64,000 nt of DNA from Leucobacter tenebrionis. GTDB taxonomy: Bacteria > Actinomycetota > Actinomycetes > Actinomycetales > Microbacteriaceae. The notes below the pieces were generated by a model, which searched no databases, was not told the origin of the DNA, and saw nothing but the letters and a program-made list of their open reading frames with translations. Positions 27,009 through 35,135 of this stretch are shown in pieces. How positions within the stretch are numbered: the first letter of the stretch is position 1; each line of letters opens with the position of its first letter. The stretch covers positions 1,674,001 to 1,738,000 of the forward strand of contig NZ_CP082322.1 in the NCBI RefSeq assembly GCF_019884725.1, given 5' to 3'. Both the position numbers and the translations under genes were made by a program.

Positions 27009-27770
27009 TCAGATCTGGTATTCGGGGCCGCCGAGGGCCAGGTGGTATTCGCGCAGGAAGGCGCGGGTGCGGTCGCTCGTGTCGGGGCCGAAGAACGTTT
27101 CGGGGGCGGCGTCGTCGAGGATCCGCCCGCCCTCGAGGAACACGACCCTGCCGGCGACCTGCCGCACGAAATTCATCTCGTGCGACACGATCGCCATGGT
27201 CTGCCCCTCGGCGGCGATGGCGCGGATCGAGGCGAGCACCTCGCCGACGAGTTCTGGGTCGAGCGCGCTCGTCGGCTCGTCGAGCAGCAGCAGGCGGGGT
27301 TTCATGGCGAGTGCCCGAGCGATGCCGACGCGCTGCTGCTGACCGCCCGAGAGCTGGGCCGGGTAGTGGCCCTCGTGCGCCGACAGGCCGACTCGGGCGA
27401 GTTGCTCGCGCGCTTCGCGATCCGCGTCCCGCCGCTCGAGACCGCGGATCACCCGCAGCCCCTCGGCCACGTTCTCGAGCGCGGTCTTGCGCGAGAACAG
27501 GTGGAACTGCTGGAACACCATCGCGGTGCTGCGGCGCAGGCGCAGGATCTCGGCTCGCGTGGCAGCGGCGGCGTCGACCACGAGGTCGCCCAGCACGATC
27601 CGCCCGCTGTCGGGGCGCTCGAAGAAGTCGATGCAGCGCAGCAGTGTCGACTTGCCGGCGCCCGAGGGGCCGACGATCGCGGTCACCTCGCCGGTTTCGA
27701 ACGTGAGCGAGAGGTCGTCGAGGATCCTGCGCTCCCCGAATGCCTTCGAGATGTTCTCGAGTGCGATCAT
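27009..27770 (-). CDS. Amino-acid ABC transporter ATP-binding protein
   Basis: A 253-residue PAAT-family ATPase: Walker A GPSGAGKST (about 33-41), Q-loop FQQFHLFSRKT, signature LSGGQQQR, Walker B LLLLDEPTSALDPE, H-loop VSHEMNF. The start overlaps the permease stop by four bases (ATGA). It pairs with the permease and receptor upstream to import the substrate of the monooxygenase/acetyltransferase pair. Confidence 0.92.
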   Translation of the reverse strand: MIALENISKAFGERRILDDLSLTFETGEVTAIVGPSGAGKSTLLRCIDFFERPDSGRIVLGDLVVDAAAATRAEILRLRRSTAMVFQQFHLFSRKTALENVAEGLRVIRGLERRDADREAREQLARVGLSAHEGHYPAQLSGGQQQRVGIARALAMKPRLLLLDEPTSALDPELVGEVLASIRAIAAEGQTMAIVSHEMNFVRQVAGRVVFLEGGRILDDAAPETFFGPDTSDRTRAFLREYHLALGGPEYQI

Positions 27771-28612
27771 GCGCGGGCCTCCTCGACGGCTTGAGCCCGC
27801 TCGACGGCGCGGATCTGCTCGGAGGCGACCGGGTCCGCATCACCGGCAGCGCGGCCGTTCCCGCCCGCGGGGCCCGCAGGGCCCGCGGGCCCCGGCCGCG
27901 ATCGGTTGCGCGAGGTCCGGGGCCGCTGCATGCGCGCCTCGACGACTCGGGCGACCTGCTCGACGATCACGGTGAGCAGCCAGTAGATGATCGCGGTCGC
28001 GAGATAGGCCTCGAAGTAACGGTAGTCGCGCCCGCCGAGGATCTTCGCGTAGGCGGTGATCTCGACGACCGACACCACGAATGCGAGCGACGACTGCTTC
28101 AGCATGCCGATGAAGTGGTTGACGAGGGTCGGGAACGCTACGACCGAGGCGTTCGGCACGGTGATGCGGCGCAGCGTCTGCCACGGTGTCATGCCGAGCG
28201 AGTGCGCCGCCTCGACCTCCCGGCGATCCACCGAGAGCAGCGCGGCCCTGATCGTCTCCGAGCTGTAGGCGGCCTCGGTCAGCGCGAAGGTGAATGCGGC
28301 GACGATGAACGGCGACAGCGCCATCGCGTCCCACTCCGTGCCGAAGCGGTGGTTGATGTAGAGGATCGCGATCGGCACCGCGTTGACGTTGAGCAGCAGT
28401 TGCACGAGCGGCGGGGTGCCGCGCAGGTACGAGACGAGCACCGCGTTCAGCTGGCTCAGCACCGGCACGCGCGCCATCTTGATGAGCGCCATCACGAGGC
28501 CCAGCACCGTGCCGAGCGAGGTCGCCACGATGCTGAGGGCCAGCGTGATCGGGATGTAGGGCAGCAGCGCGAGCGTGTACTGCCAGATCGCATCGAAATC
28601 GATGATGGACAT
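27767..28612 (-). CDS. Amino-acid ABC transporter permease
   Basis: A 281-residue permease of the His/Glu/cystine type, with about five transmembrane helices and the EAA loop EAAHSLGMTPWQTLRRITVPNA. The motif YLRGTPPLVQLLLNVNAVP near residue 65 is typical of this group. The last 45 residues are a basic, Gly/Pro-rich tail not usually present. The receptor gene stops four bases before its start. Confidence 0.9.
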   Translation of the reverse strand: MSIIDFDAIWQYTLALLPYIPITLALSIVATSLGTVLGLVMALIKMARVPVLSQLNAVLVSYLRGTPPLVQLLLNVNAVPIAILYINHRFGTEWDAMALSPFIVAAFTFALTEAAYSSETIRAALLSVDRREVEAAHSLGMTPWQTLRRITVPNASVVAFPTLVNHFIGMLKQSSLAFVVSVVEITAYAKILGGRDYRYFEAYLATAIIYWLLTVIVEQVARVVEARMQRPRTSRNRSRPGPAGPAGPAGGNGRAAGDADPVASEQIRAVERAQAVEEARA

Positions 28613-28616
28613 GCGA

Positions 28617-29477
28617 TCAGTCCTTCGGGGTCACGTCGACTCCGTCGAAGAACTCCTTGCTGAGCTCGACGAGGGTGCCGTCCTCGCGCAGCTCGGCCAG
28701 GCCGGCGTCGAGCTGCTCGACGATGCTCTCGGCATCGGGCGCCTGGCGCGAGATCGCGTAGGCGGAGTAGAGGTTCGTGCCGAAGGTGTCGGCGAGGTAG
28801 CCGCCGTCGAGCTCGGTGAACTCGAGGCCCAGGCCCGCGTCGCCGCCGTAGCCGTTGAAGACCACGAGCTCGTTGAAGAGGAAGTCGACCTGGCCCGCCG
28901 CGAGCGCGTTGTACTGCGACTGCAGGTCGAGCTCGGTGTACTCGATCTCGATCTTCGCGTCGGGATGCTGCTCGTTGTAGGCCTCGAGCACCTTCGTGAA
29001 GTTGAGGCCGGGTTCGCCGTAGGTCTTCTTGCCGGCGAGATCATCGAGGGTGGAGACGGGCTTCGCGCCCTCCTTCTGGATGATGCCGAACTGCGCCTCG
29101 ATGTAGGGATCGCTGAAGTCGTACTTCTCGCGGCGCTCATCGGTGGCGCTGAGGTTGTTGGCGACGACGTCGAAGCGCCCGGAGTCGAGCCCGGCGAAGA
29201 GCGCAGGGAACTCGGCCACCTGGAACTCGAGCTCGAGCTCGTCGTTGCGGGCGTCGATCTCCTTGAGAATCTCGATGTCGTAGCCGGTGAGCTCGTCGTT
29301 CTCGTCGAGGAAGGTGTAGGGCTTCGGTGAGGCGCCCGTAGCGACGAGCACCTTCTGAGCGCCCCCGGCGTCGGCTGCCTGAGCCGCGTCGCCCGCGCCC
29401 GCCGAGCAGGCCGAGGCCCCCATCGCGACGACCGCGAGAGCGGCGATGGCGAGCGACGTGCGGGTGATGCGAGTCAT
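28617..29477 (-). CDS. Amino-acid ABC transporter substrate-binding lipoprotein
   Basis: A 286-residue receptor, first gene of the operon. It has a signal peptide with a lipobox-like ASACS near residues 21-25, then the family-3 binding fold (YTFLDENDELTGYDIEILKEI, DVVANNLSATDERREKYDFSDPY). Cystine- and cysteine-derivative receptors look like this, but specificity is not readable. The ribosome site AAAGGAACC is in place before the ATG. Confidence 0.9.
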   Translation of the reverse strand: MTRITRTSLAIAALAVVAMGASACSAGAGDAAQAADAGGAQKVLVATGASPKPYTFLDENDELTGYDIEILKEIDARNDELELEFQVAEFPALFAGLDSGRFDVVANNLSATDERREKYDFSDPYIEAQFGIIQKEGAKPVSTLDDLAGKKTYGEPGLNFTKVLEAYNEQHPDAKIEIEYTELDLQSQYNALAAGQVDFLFNELVVFNGYGGDAGLGLEFTELDGGYLADTFGTNLYSAYAISRQAPDAESIVEQLDAGLAELREDGTLVELSKEFFDGVDVTPKD

Positions 29478-29525
29478 GGCGGTTCCTTTCGGGAGGGCGC
29501 GGGTGCGCCGCTTGGATACTCAGCC

Positions 29526-29570
29526 AGCGTAGGAACCGCACACACATAACCGCAAATGATGTGTCACATT
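29526..29570 (-). promoter_or_regulatory. Promoter and possible operator of the sulfur-type operon
   Basis: On the minus strand TTGCGG (29550-29555) and TACGCT (29526-29531) are 18 bases apart, about 50 bases before the receptor gene. A near-palindrome, AATGATGTGTCACATT (29555-29570), overlaps the upstream edge of the -35 and contains ATGTG-T-CACAT. It is well placed for a regulator. Confidence 0.5.
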
Positions 29571-29635
29571 GTTTCTCTTTATGACTCGATCCGCCGTCGC
29601 ACGCCGTGCGCCACCCTCATCCAGTCGGCCCGGGC

Positions 29636-29732
29636 TCCGCCGAGCGGCCCGGCACCGCCGGCCGGCCCGGCACCACCAACCGGCCCGGCTCCGTCGACCG
29701 GCCCGGCACCACCAACCGGCCGGCTCCGTCGA
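29636..29732. repeat. Short tandem repeat of about 36 bases, two copies plus a part
   Basis: Units beginning CCGGCCCGGCACCACCAACC and ending GCTCCGTCGA are repeated at about 29661-29697 and 29698-29732, with a degenerate part before. There is no gene. It lies in the 440-base gap (29478-29921) between two minus-strand operons. Confidence 0.65.
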
Positions 29733-29742
29733 TCACCCCGCC

Positions 29743-29873
29743 CCGATCGAGTCGGCCTATTCCTGTCGAGACCGCCCAAAATTCGCGCAACTTAAAGGCC
29801 GACTCGACACAAACGGGCTGTCTCGGCGTCAGCAGGCCGTCTCGGCACAAGCAGGCCGACTCGACGCCGCCCG
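29743..29873. repeat. Intergenic palindromic repeat, family 1 (copy A)
   Basis: Shares with 37481-37580 the blocks CGAGTCGGCCTATTC, TCGAGACCGCC, AATTCGCGCAACTTA and AGGCCGACTCGACACA in the same order. The outer blocks are inverted repeats of each other (CGAGTCGGCCT and AGGCCGACTCG), so the unit can fold. A further inverse block GGCCGACTCGACG follows at 29854-29866. Confidence 0.8.
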
Positions 29874-29921
29874 ACCCCTCGGCGAGGCCGGGGAGCGACG
29901 GCTCGGGATCCGGATCCCTCC

Positions 29922-30821
29922 CTACTTCAGCCCGGAGCGCACGAAGGCGTCGACCACGTAGCGCTGCAGGAAGATGTAGATCAGGAAGATGGGCAGGCAC
30001 GCGAGGGCGCTCGCGGCCATGACCGCGCCCCAGTTGTTACCCTCGGCCCCGAGAAAGCTGCGGATGCCGATCTGCACGAGCGCGTCGGACTGGCGCAGGA
30101 TCAGCGCGGGCCAGAGATACTCGTTCCAGGCGCTGATGAACAGCATGATGCCGAGGGCTGCGAGCGCGGGCCTGAGGTTCGGCACGACGACCTCCCAGAG
30201 GGTGCGCCAGGATCCGCGGCCGTCCATGTCGGCGGCGTCGAGCAGCTCGCGCGGGAACGAGTCGAGGTGCTGCTTCAGCATCATCACGGCGAAGGCTGCG
30301 GCGAGCTGCGGCACCATCACGCCGAGCACCGTGTTGAGCAGGCCCATCTTCGAGATCAGCACGTAGTTCGGGATCATGGTCACCTGGAAGGGCACGAGCC
30401 ACGAGCCGACGAAGAGCAGGAAGAGGATCTTCTGCCCGCGGAAGCTCCAGCGGGCGAAGCCGTAGGAGGCGAGGATCGCGATGGCCAGCTGCCCCACGGC
30501 CAGGCCGAGCGCCATGCCGAAGGTGTTGCCGAGCATGCCGAGCATCGGGATCGTCTGCCACACGTAGTCGAAGTTCTCGAGGCTGAACGGCCCCGGCACG
30601 GGGCTGGTCGAGAGCATCTGATCGGCCGGCCTGAACGCGGTGACGAACATCCAGTAGATCGGGAAGATCGAGATCACGGCGAGCGCGGTGAGGATGACGA
30701 AGGCCGGGATCAGGCCGATGCGCCGCTTGGTGCGGGCCCGGGTGAGGGCGCGGGCGGCCTGCTCGAGCCCTTCCCCGGAGCCGGGGGCGACCTGCTGCGG
30801 CGCGACGAGGGTGAAGGTCAT
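29922..30821 (-). CDS. Sugar-type ABC transporter permease (UgpE/MalG type)
   Basis: A 299-residue permease, last gene of the operon. Six helices, the first at about residues 38-60. The EAA motif reads ELLDAADMDGRGSWRTLWEVVVPNLRPALA, and the C-terminal end ...RYVVDAFVRSGLK is characteristic of the CUT1 family. The gap to the partner permease is 9 bases. Confidence 0.9.
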   Translation of the reverse strand: MTFTLVAPQQVAPGSGEGLEQAARALTRARTKRRIGLIPAFVILTALAVISIFPIYWMFVTAFRPADQMLSTSPVPGPFSLENFDYVWQTIPMLGMLGNTFGMALGLAVGQLAIAILASYGFARWSFRGQKILFLLFVGSWLVPFQVTMIPNYVLISKMGLLNTVLGVMVPQLAAAFAVMMLKQHLDSFPRELLDAADMDGRGSWRTLWEVVVPNLRPALAALGIMLFISAWNEYLWPALILRQSDALVQIGIRSFLGAEGNNWGAVMAASALACLPIFLIYIFLQRYVVDAFVRSGLK

Positions 30822-30830
30822 GTCAGGTCC

Positions 30831-31832
30831 TTAGTTGTCGTGGAAGCTGAGGCGCTCGCTGAGCTCGACGAACACGAACGCGATCAGCCCGAAGCCGATG
30901 AAGAACAGCACGCCGGCGGCCGAGGACATGCCGGCGTCGAAGTTGCGGAAGCCGAACTGGTAGAGCAGGTAGTAGATGTTGGTGGAGCTGCCGCTCGGCC
31001 CGCCCTGGGTGGTGAGGTCGATGATCGGGAAGGTCCACTGCGCTGAGAGCAGGATCGTCATGAGCGAGAGGAACACGAGCGAGGGCGACAGCAGCGGCAG
31101 TGTGATGCCCCAGGTGATCCGCCACGGCTTCGCGCCGTCGACCCCGGCCGCGTGCGCGTAGTCCGGGCTGATCCCCGAGAGACCAGCGGAGACGACGAGC
31201 ACGCCGAAGCCGAGCATCTGCCAGCCCACGATCACGACGACCGCGGTCATCGACGAGTCGGGACTGCGGAAGACGTCGCCCATCTCGATGCCGAGGGTGC
31301 GCGCGACGGCGGGGATCGTGCCGCCCTCGGGCGCGAAGAGCCAGCGCCAGATCGCGCTCGTCGCCACCGGGGTGACGAGGAAGGGCACGAAGATGAGGGC
31401 CTGGTAGATCGTCTTCGCCCTGCCGGCCACGCGGCGGGAGATCAGGGCGAACACCACGGGCAGGGCGACCGAGAGGATCAGGAAGGCGCCGATGTAGAGG
31501 CCGGTGTTGAGGAGCGCCTGGTGCAGTTCGGGCAGCGTGAGCACCGTGGCGTAGTTCTCGAAGCCGACGGGCACCTTCTCCTGCGCGGGCAGCATATTCC
31601 AGTCGTAGAACGAGAGCTCGAAGGTCTGGGCCAGGGGCCAGTAGGTCCAGACGACGAGCAGGATCACCGCGGGCAGCACGTACAGGTACGGGGCGGCGTC
31701 GAATCGGCGCCTGATGCGGCGCCTCGGATCCTCCGGCGCTTCGCCGGGTGCGGAGCGGGCCCCGTGCGGGGCCCGCTCCGAGACAGGCTGCGTCGCGTGC
31801 GCGGCCTGCTGCGGAAGTACCTCGATGAACAT
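30831..31832 (-). CDS. Sugar-type ABC transporter permease (UgpA/MalF type)
   Basis: A 333-residue permease. A Pro/Arg-rich cytoplasmic head of about 50 residues precedes the first helix (YLYVLPAVILLVVWTYWPLA). The EAA loop is YAHAAGVDGAKPWRITWGITLPLLSPS. ATG 31832 overlaps the phosphodiesterase stop (TGATG), so the two are coupled. Longer upstream reading in this frame is not supported. Confidence 0.9.
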   Translation of the reverse strand: MFIEVLPQQAAHATQPVSERAPHGARSAPGEAPEDPRRRIRRRFDAAPYLYVLPAVILLVVWTYWPLAQTFELSFYDWNMLPAQEKVPVGFENYATVLTLPELHQALLNTGLYIGAFLILSVALPVVFALISRRVAGRAKTIYQALIFVPFLVTPVATSAIWRWLFAPEGGTIPAVARTLGIEMGDVFRSPDSSMTAVVVIVGWQMLGFGVLVVSAGLSGISPDYAHAAGVDGAKPWRITWGITLPLLSPSLVFLSLMTILLSAQWTFPIIDLTTQGGPSGSSTNIYYLLYQFGFRNFDAGMSSAAGVLFFIGFGLIAFVFVELSERLSFHDN

Positions 31833-32746
31833 CAGGCGAGCGCGGGCTCGGACTCGACGGCGGTCATCGCCATCTCGGCGCCGACCTCCTCCAGCGAGAG
31901 CGCGGTCCAGGAGCGCAGCTGCTCGGCGGTGATCCTGTAGACCGTCGAGAACTCCCCGATCGGCACGACCGTGTGCATCACGCGGTCGTCGTAGAAGTGC
32001 ACGAGGTTGAAGCCCTGCGCACCGTCCTGGCCCCGCATGCCGCCGCTCTCCACGTTCAGGTCCTGCGTGTAGCAGGTCGCCGAGGCCACCGACACCGGCA
32101 CGCCGCCGATGTCGCTGAAGGTGTTGAAGTGCAGGTGGCCGCCGAGCACGGCGCGCACGTCGGTGCCCCTGAGCGCCTCGGCGAATCGGGCCTGGTCGCG
32201 CAGCTCGACGACCTCGATGGGCTCGAGCAGCGAGGGCACCGGCGGGTGGTGCAGCGCGATGACGCTGCCGTGCGGCGCGGGAGTCGAGAGCACCTCGGCG
32301 AGCCACGCGTACTGCTCCTCGGAGATCTCGCCGTGGTGGGATCCGGGCACGGTCGAGTCGAGGGCGATGACGCGCAGGCCGTTCACGTCGTAGACCATGT
32401 CGACGCTCTTCTCGCCCTCGTCGGAGTCGAGCAGGTGCTTGCGGAATGGAGTGCGGGTGTCGTGATTGCCCATCACCCAGATCACCTGGGCTCCGATGGC
32501 CTCGGCGGCGGGCTCCACGAGCGCGCGGAGGCGACGGTAGGCGTCCGCGTCGCCCGTATCGGCGAGATCGCCCGTGAAGACGATCGCCTCGGGGCGGGCC
32601 TTGGTCTCGGCGAAGTCCCGGAAGAGGCGCTTCAGGTTGGCGTCGCTGTCGACCTTGCCGTGCAGCAGGTCGGCGCCGCCCACGAAGTGGGTGTCGCTGA
32701 TATGGAGGATGAAGTGCTCGACGGGAGGGTGCTGCGATGCGGTCAT
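31832..32746 (-). CDS. Metallophosphoesterase, GpdQ/CpdA-like phosphodiesterase
   Basis: A 304-residue cytoplasmic enzyme with all blocks of the binuclear metallophosphoesterase site: ISDTHF, FTGDLADTG, MGNHDTR, ALHHPPVP and GGHLHFN. This subgroup covers glycerophosphodiesterase GpdQ and class III cAMP phosphodiesterases. Its place inside a ugp-like uptake operon favours hydrolysis of an imported phosphodiester such as a glycerophosphodiester. Start ATG 32746 has AAAGGAA 8 bases before it. Coupled to the next gene. Confidence 0.87.
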   Translation of the reverse strand: MTASQHPPVEHFILHISDTHFVGGADLLHGKVDSDANLKRLFRDFAETKARPEAIVFTGDLADTGDADAYRRLRALVEPAAEAIGAQVIWVMGNHDTRTPFRKHLLDSDEGEKSVDMVYDVNGLRVIALDSTVPGSHHGEISEEQYAWLAEVLSTPAPHGSVIALHHPPVPSLLEPIEVVELRDQARFAEALRGTDVRAVLGGHLHFNTFSDIGGVPVSVASATCYTQDLNVESGGMRGQDGAQGFNLVHFYDDRVMHTVVPIGEFSTVYRITAEQLRSWTALSLEEVGAEMAMTAVESEPALA

Positions 32747-32849
32747 GAGGGGTTCCTTTCGGGAGGTGCGATGTTCGGGAGGGGTTGAGATCCTGCGGCT
32801 GCGCGCAGGATGGCGGGAACTCCGCGCAGGCTGACGGGGTGGCGCGACG

Positions 32850-33605
32850 TCAGGCGACGAGTCGGCACTGCAGACGGTCGAGCGCGTCGCCGTCGAAGCC
32901 GTGCTGCAGCAGCATGCGCTCGACCCCGCCGTAGGTCTCATCGATGAGGTCGAGGGTGCGGTCCATGGCTTCTGCCGGGCTGCCGATCATGAGTTCCCGG
33001 ACTCCGTCGTCGAGCGCGCCGAAGCGCTCCTCGGCGCCGGCGAGCATGCGATCCGCCCACTCCCCGGCGAGGTTGCGGGCGCTGGCGGCGTAGTCGGCCA
33101 CGACCTGATCACGGGGCACGCCCACCGCGGTGAGCGCCGAAGCGACCACGATGCCCGTGCGATCCTTGCCCGCGGTGCAGTGCACGAGCACTCCGCCCTC
33201 GGGGGCGTCGGCGATGAGGCGAACGGCGCCCGCCACGCGGTCGGCGCGCTCGATGACGATGTGCCGGTACACGGCGGCGATCGAGTAGGGGCTCTCGAGC
33301 TCGGGCAGGCCGGCCGGAGCATCGAAGATGGGGTGGTGCACGGTCTCGGCGCCGCCTGCGGCGAGCGCGCTCGGCGCGGCCTCCAGCTCGCCCGCGTCGC
33401 GTAGGTCGATGACGCGGGAGATGCCGTGGGCGCCGAACCGGCGGTTGCCGTCCTCGCCCAGCCGGTGCAGCGCATCGGAGCGGAAGAGCCCGCCCTCGCG
33501 CAGCGTCCCGGAGGCGGCCCGGTACCCCGCGGTGCTGCGGAAGTTGTAGGTGCCCGGCAGGTCGAGCACCGGAGCGGCTTCGGGGGCGGTGGTGAGCAGT
33601 TCCAT
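32850..33605 (-). CDS. Tyrosine-protein-phosphatase-type (DSP-like) phosphatase
   Basis: A 251-residue enzyme with the cysteine phosphatase loop HCTAGKDRTG (catalytic C and R) near residue 135 and the family opening NFRSTAGYR...LFRSDALHRL...VIDLRDAGE. Related proteins act on phosphotyrosine, phosphoinositides or small phosphate esters. Inside an uptake operon it more likely dephosphorylates the imported metabolite than signals. ATG 33605 is preferred to one 14 codons upstream because it is followed directly by conserved-like sequence; both are possible. Confidence 0.84.
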   Translation of the reverse strand: MELLTTAPEAAPVLDLPGTYNFRSTAGYRAASGTLREGGLFRSDALHRLGEDGNRRFGAHGISRVIDLRDAGELEAAPSALAAGGAETVHHPIFDAPAGLPELESPYSIAAVYRHIVIERADRVAGAVRLIADAPEGGVLVHCTAGKDRTGIVVASALTAVGVPRDQVVADYAASARNLAGEWADRMLAGAEERFGALDDGVRELMIGSPAEAMDRTLDLIDETYGGVERMLLQHGFDGDALDRLQCRLVA

Positions 33606-33636
33606 CGGTGTGTTCTCCGTTTCTGTTGGATCGGCG

Positions 33637-33662
33637 GGGCGGGGCACCGCGATGCCCCGCCC
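33637..33662 (-). terminator. Intercistronic hairpin after the sugar-binding protein gene
   Basis: Perfect 10-base arms GGGCGGGGCA and TGCCCCGCCC around the loop CCGCGA, in the 105-base gap between the binding protein and phosphatase genes. It would raise the ratio of receptor to downstream products. Confidence 0.55.
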
Positions 33663-33710
33663 GAGCGTCGCCGGCGCAGCGGCGCGCCGCTGCGTCAGCG
33701 CGACGCTGCG

Positions 33711-35063
33711 TCAGCCGATGAGTTCCTGCGCGCGCTCGGCGACGTCGGTCATGGTCTCCTCGGCGGGCTTGCCGTAGAACACCACCTCTTCGATCGCGGT
33801 GCCAAGGATGTCGTCGACCTGCACGAAGTTGTTGCCGGGGTACGACACCCAGGGCTTCATGGTGTCCATCTGCTCCAGGTTGGGGGCGAGCAGCGGGTTG
33901 GACTGCGCCCAGTCGTGGAGCGCGCCACCCTCCTCCACGAGACCCGGGCGCAGCGGCAGGTAGCCGATCTGGCTCGAGATGATCTCGTAGGCGCGGTCGC
34001 TCGTGAGGAACTTCGTGAGCTCCCAGCCGGCGCGCTGCTTCGCGGGATCGTCGCTGAGGATGAAGAGGGCGGATCCCGAGTTCACCGGCACGGCCTCCTC
34101 ACCCGCGAACGCCGGCATCTTGGCCGCGGCGAGTTCCCAACCGCCGGCCTCGGCGGCACCCATGAAGGCTCCCTGGAGCGCGGAGGTGGTGAGGATCATC
34201 GCCACGTCGCCCTTCGGCAGGCCCTCCATCTGGTCGGCCGCGGTCGCCGAGCGCAGCACACCCGCCTCGGTCATCTCGGCGAAGCGCTCGACCGTGGACT
34301 GGGCCTCGGGTGAGCCGAACTCGATGGTGCTGCGGTCGTCGGAGAGCACCTGGGCGCCGTTCGAGCGGAAGAGCGCCTGCATGCACCAGTTGCCGCCCTT
34401 GGCGACGCAGGTGACGTCGAGCGAGGGCTTGCCGGTCTGCGCGGTGACCTTCGCGGCGATCTCCTGCACCTTGTCCCAGTCGCTCAAGTCGGGGTCGGTG
34501 ATGCCGGCGTCGCGCAGCATGTCGGCGTTGTAGAACAGCACCGGGGTGGAGAACACGTAGGGCATGCCGTAGGTCTTGCCGTCCCAGTCGGCGAGCACGG
34601 CCGCGTTCGGGTGCATGGGGTGCTCGCCGCCGAAGTGCTCGGCGAGCTCCTCCTCGCTCACGAGGTCCGAGATCGGCTTGGCGTTCAGCTGATTGACGGC
34701 GAAATCGAGCGAGTCGAAGGTGATCTGCGCGACGTCGGGCACCGAGCCGGCGAGCATCTGCGTCTGCAGGCTGCCGACGTAGACGTTGTTGGCGGTGTCG
34801 CCCTGCGGCGCCTGCGCCTTCACGCTGATATTGGGGTGGGATTCCTCGAACTCGTCGATCAGCTGGTTGACGGTGTCAGTCCAGGGGCCGGCCTGCATCA
34901 GGTTGTAGGTCTCGAAGACGACCTCGACCTTCTGGTCGGCTGCGAGCTCGGGTACGACGGAGGCGGCGGATTCGGGGGCTGCCGCCCCCGAGGAGCAGGA
35001 GGCCAGGGTCATGGCGGCGATGGCGGCCATGACGCCGGTGGCGGCGAAACGTCGGAGTCGCAT
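33711..35063 (-). CDS. Extracellular sugar-type solute-binding lipoprotein (UgpB type)
   Basis: A 450-residue receptor of the CUT1 family. Signal peptide with lipobox LASCSS, cysteine near residue 23. The fold shows VVFETYNLMQAGPWTDTVNQLIDEFEESHPNI, LYN-type GMPYVFSTPVLFYNADML and the C-terminal RAGWELTKFLTSDRAY. UgpB-type receptors bind glycerol-3-phosphate or glycerophosphodiesters, and others bind sugars. The two phosphate-ester enzymes in the operon favour the former. Confidence 0.9.
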   Translation of the reverse strand: MRLRRFAATGVMAAIAAMTLASCSSGAAAPESAASVVPELAADQKVEVVFETYNLMQAGPWTDTVNQLIDEFEESHPNISVKAQAPQGDTANNVYVGSLQTQMLAGSVPDVAQITFDSLDFAVNQLNAKPISDLVSEEELAEHFGGEHPMHPNAAVLADWDGKTYGMPYVFSTPVLFYNADMLRDAGITDPDLSDWDKVQEIAAKVTAQTGKPSLDVTCVAKGGNWCMQALFRSNGAQVLSDDRSTIEFGSPEAQSTVERFAEMTEAGVLRSATAADQMEGLPKGDVAMILTTSALQGAFMGAAEAGGWELAAAKMPAFAGEEAVPVNSGSALFILSDDPAKQRAGWELTKFLTSDRAYEIISSQIGYLPLRPGLVEEGGALHDWAQSNPLLAPNLEQMDTMKPWVSYPGNNFVQVDDILGTAIEEVVFYGKPAEETMTDVAERAQELIG

Positions 35064-35135
35064 GTGCGGAGTGATCCTTTCGGGATGTGTTCGAAGCGGT
35101 GACTCGGGTTGGATCGTCGAGGCGGGTGGGAGGGG

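Noticed and set aside
29569..30022. Small plus-strand open frames rich in Pro/Gly across the tandem repeats.
   Set aside because: They follow the repeat sequence, have no ribosome site and run into the antisense of a permease gene.
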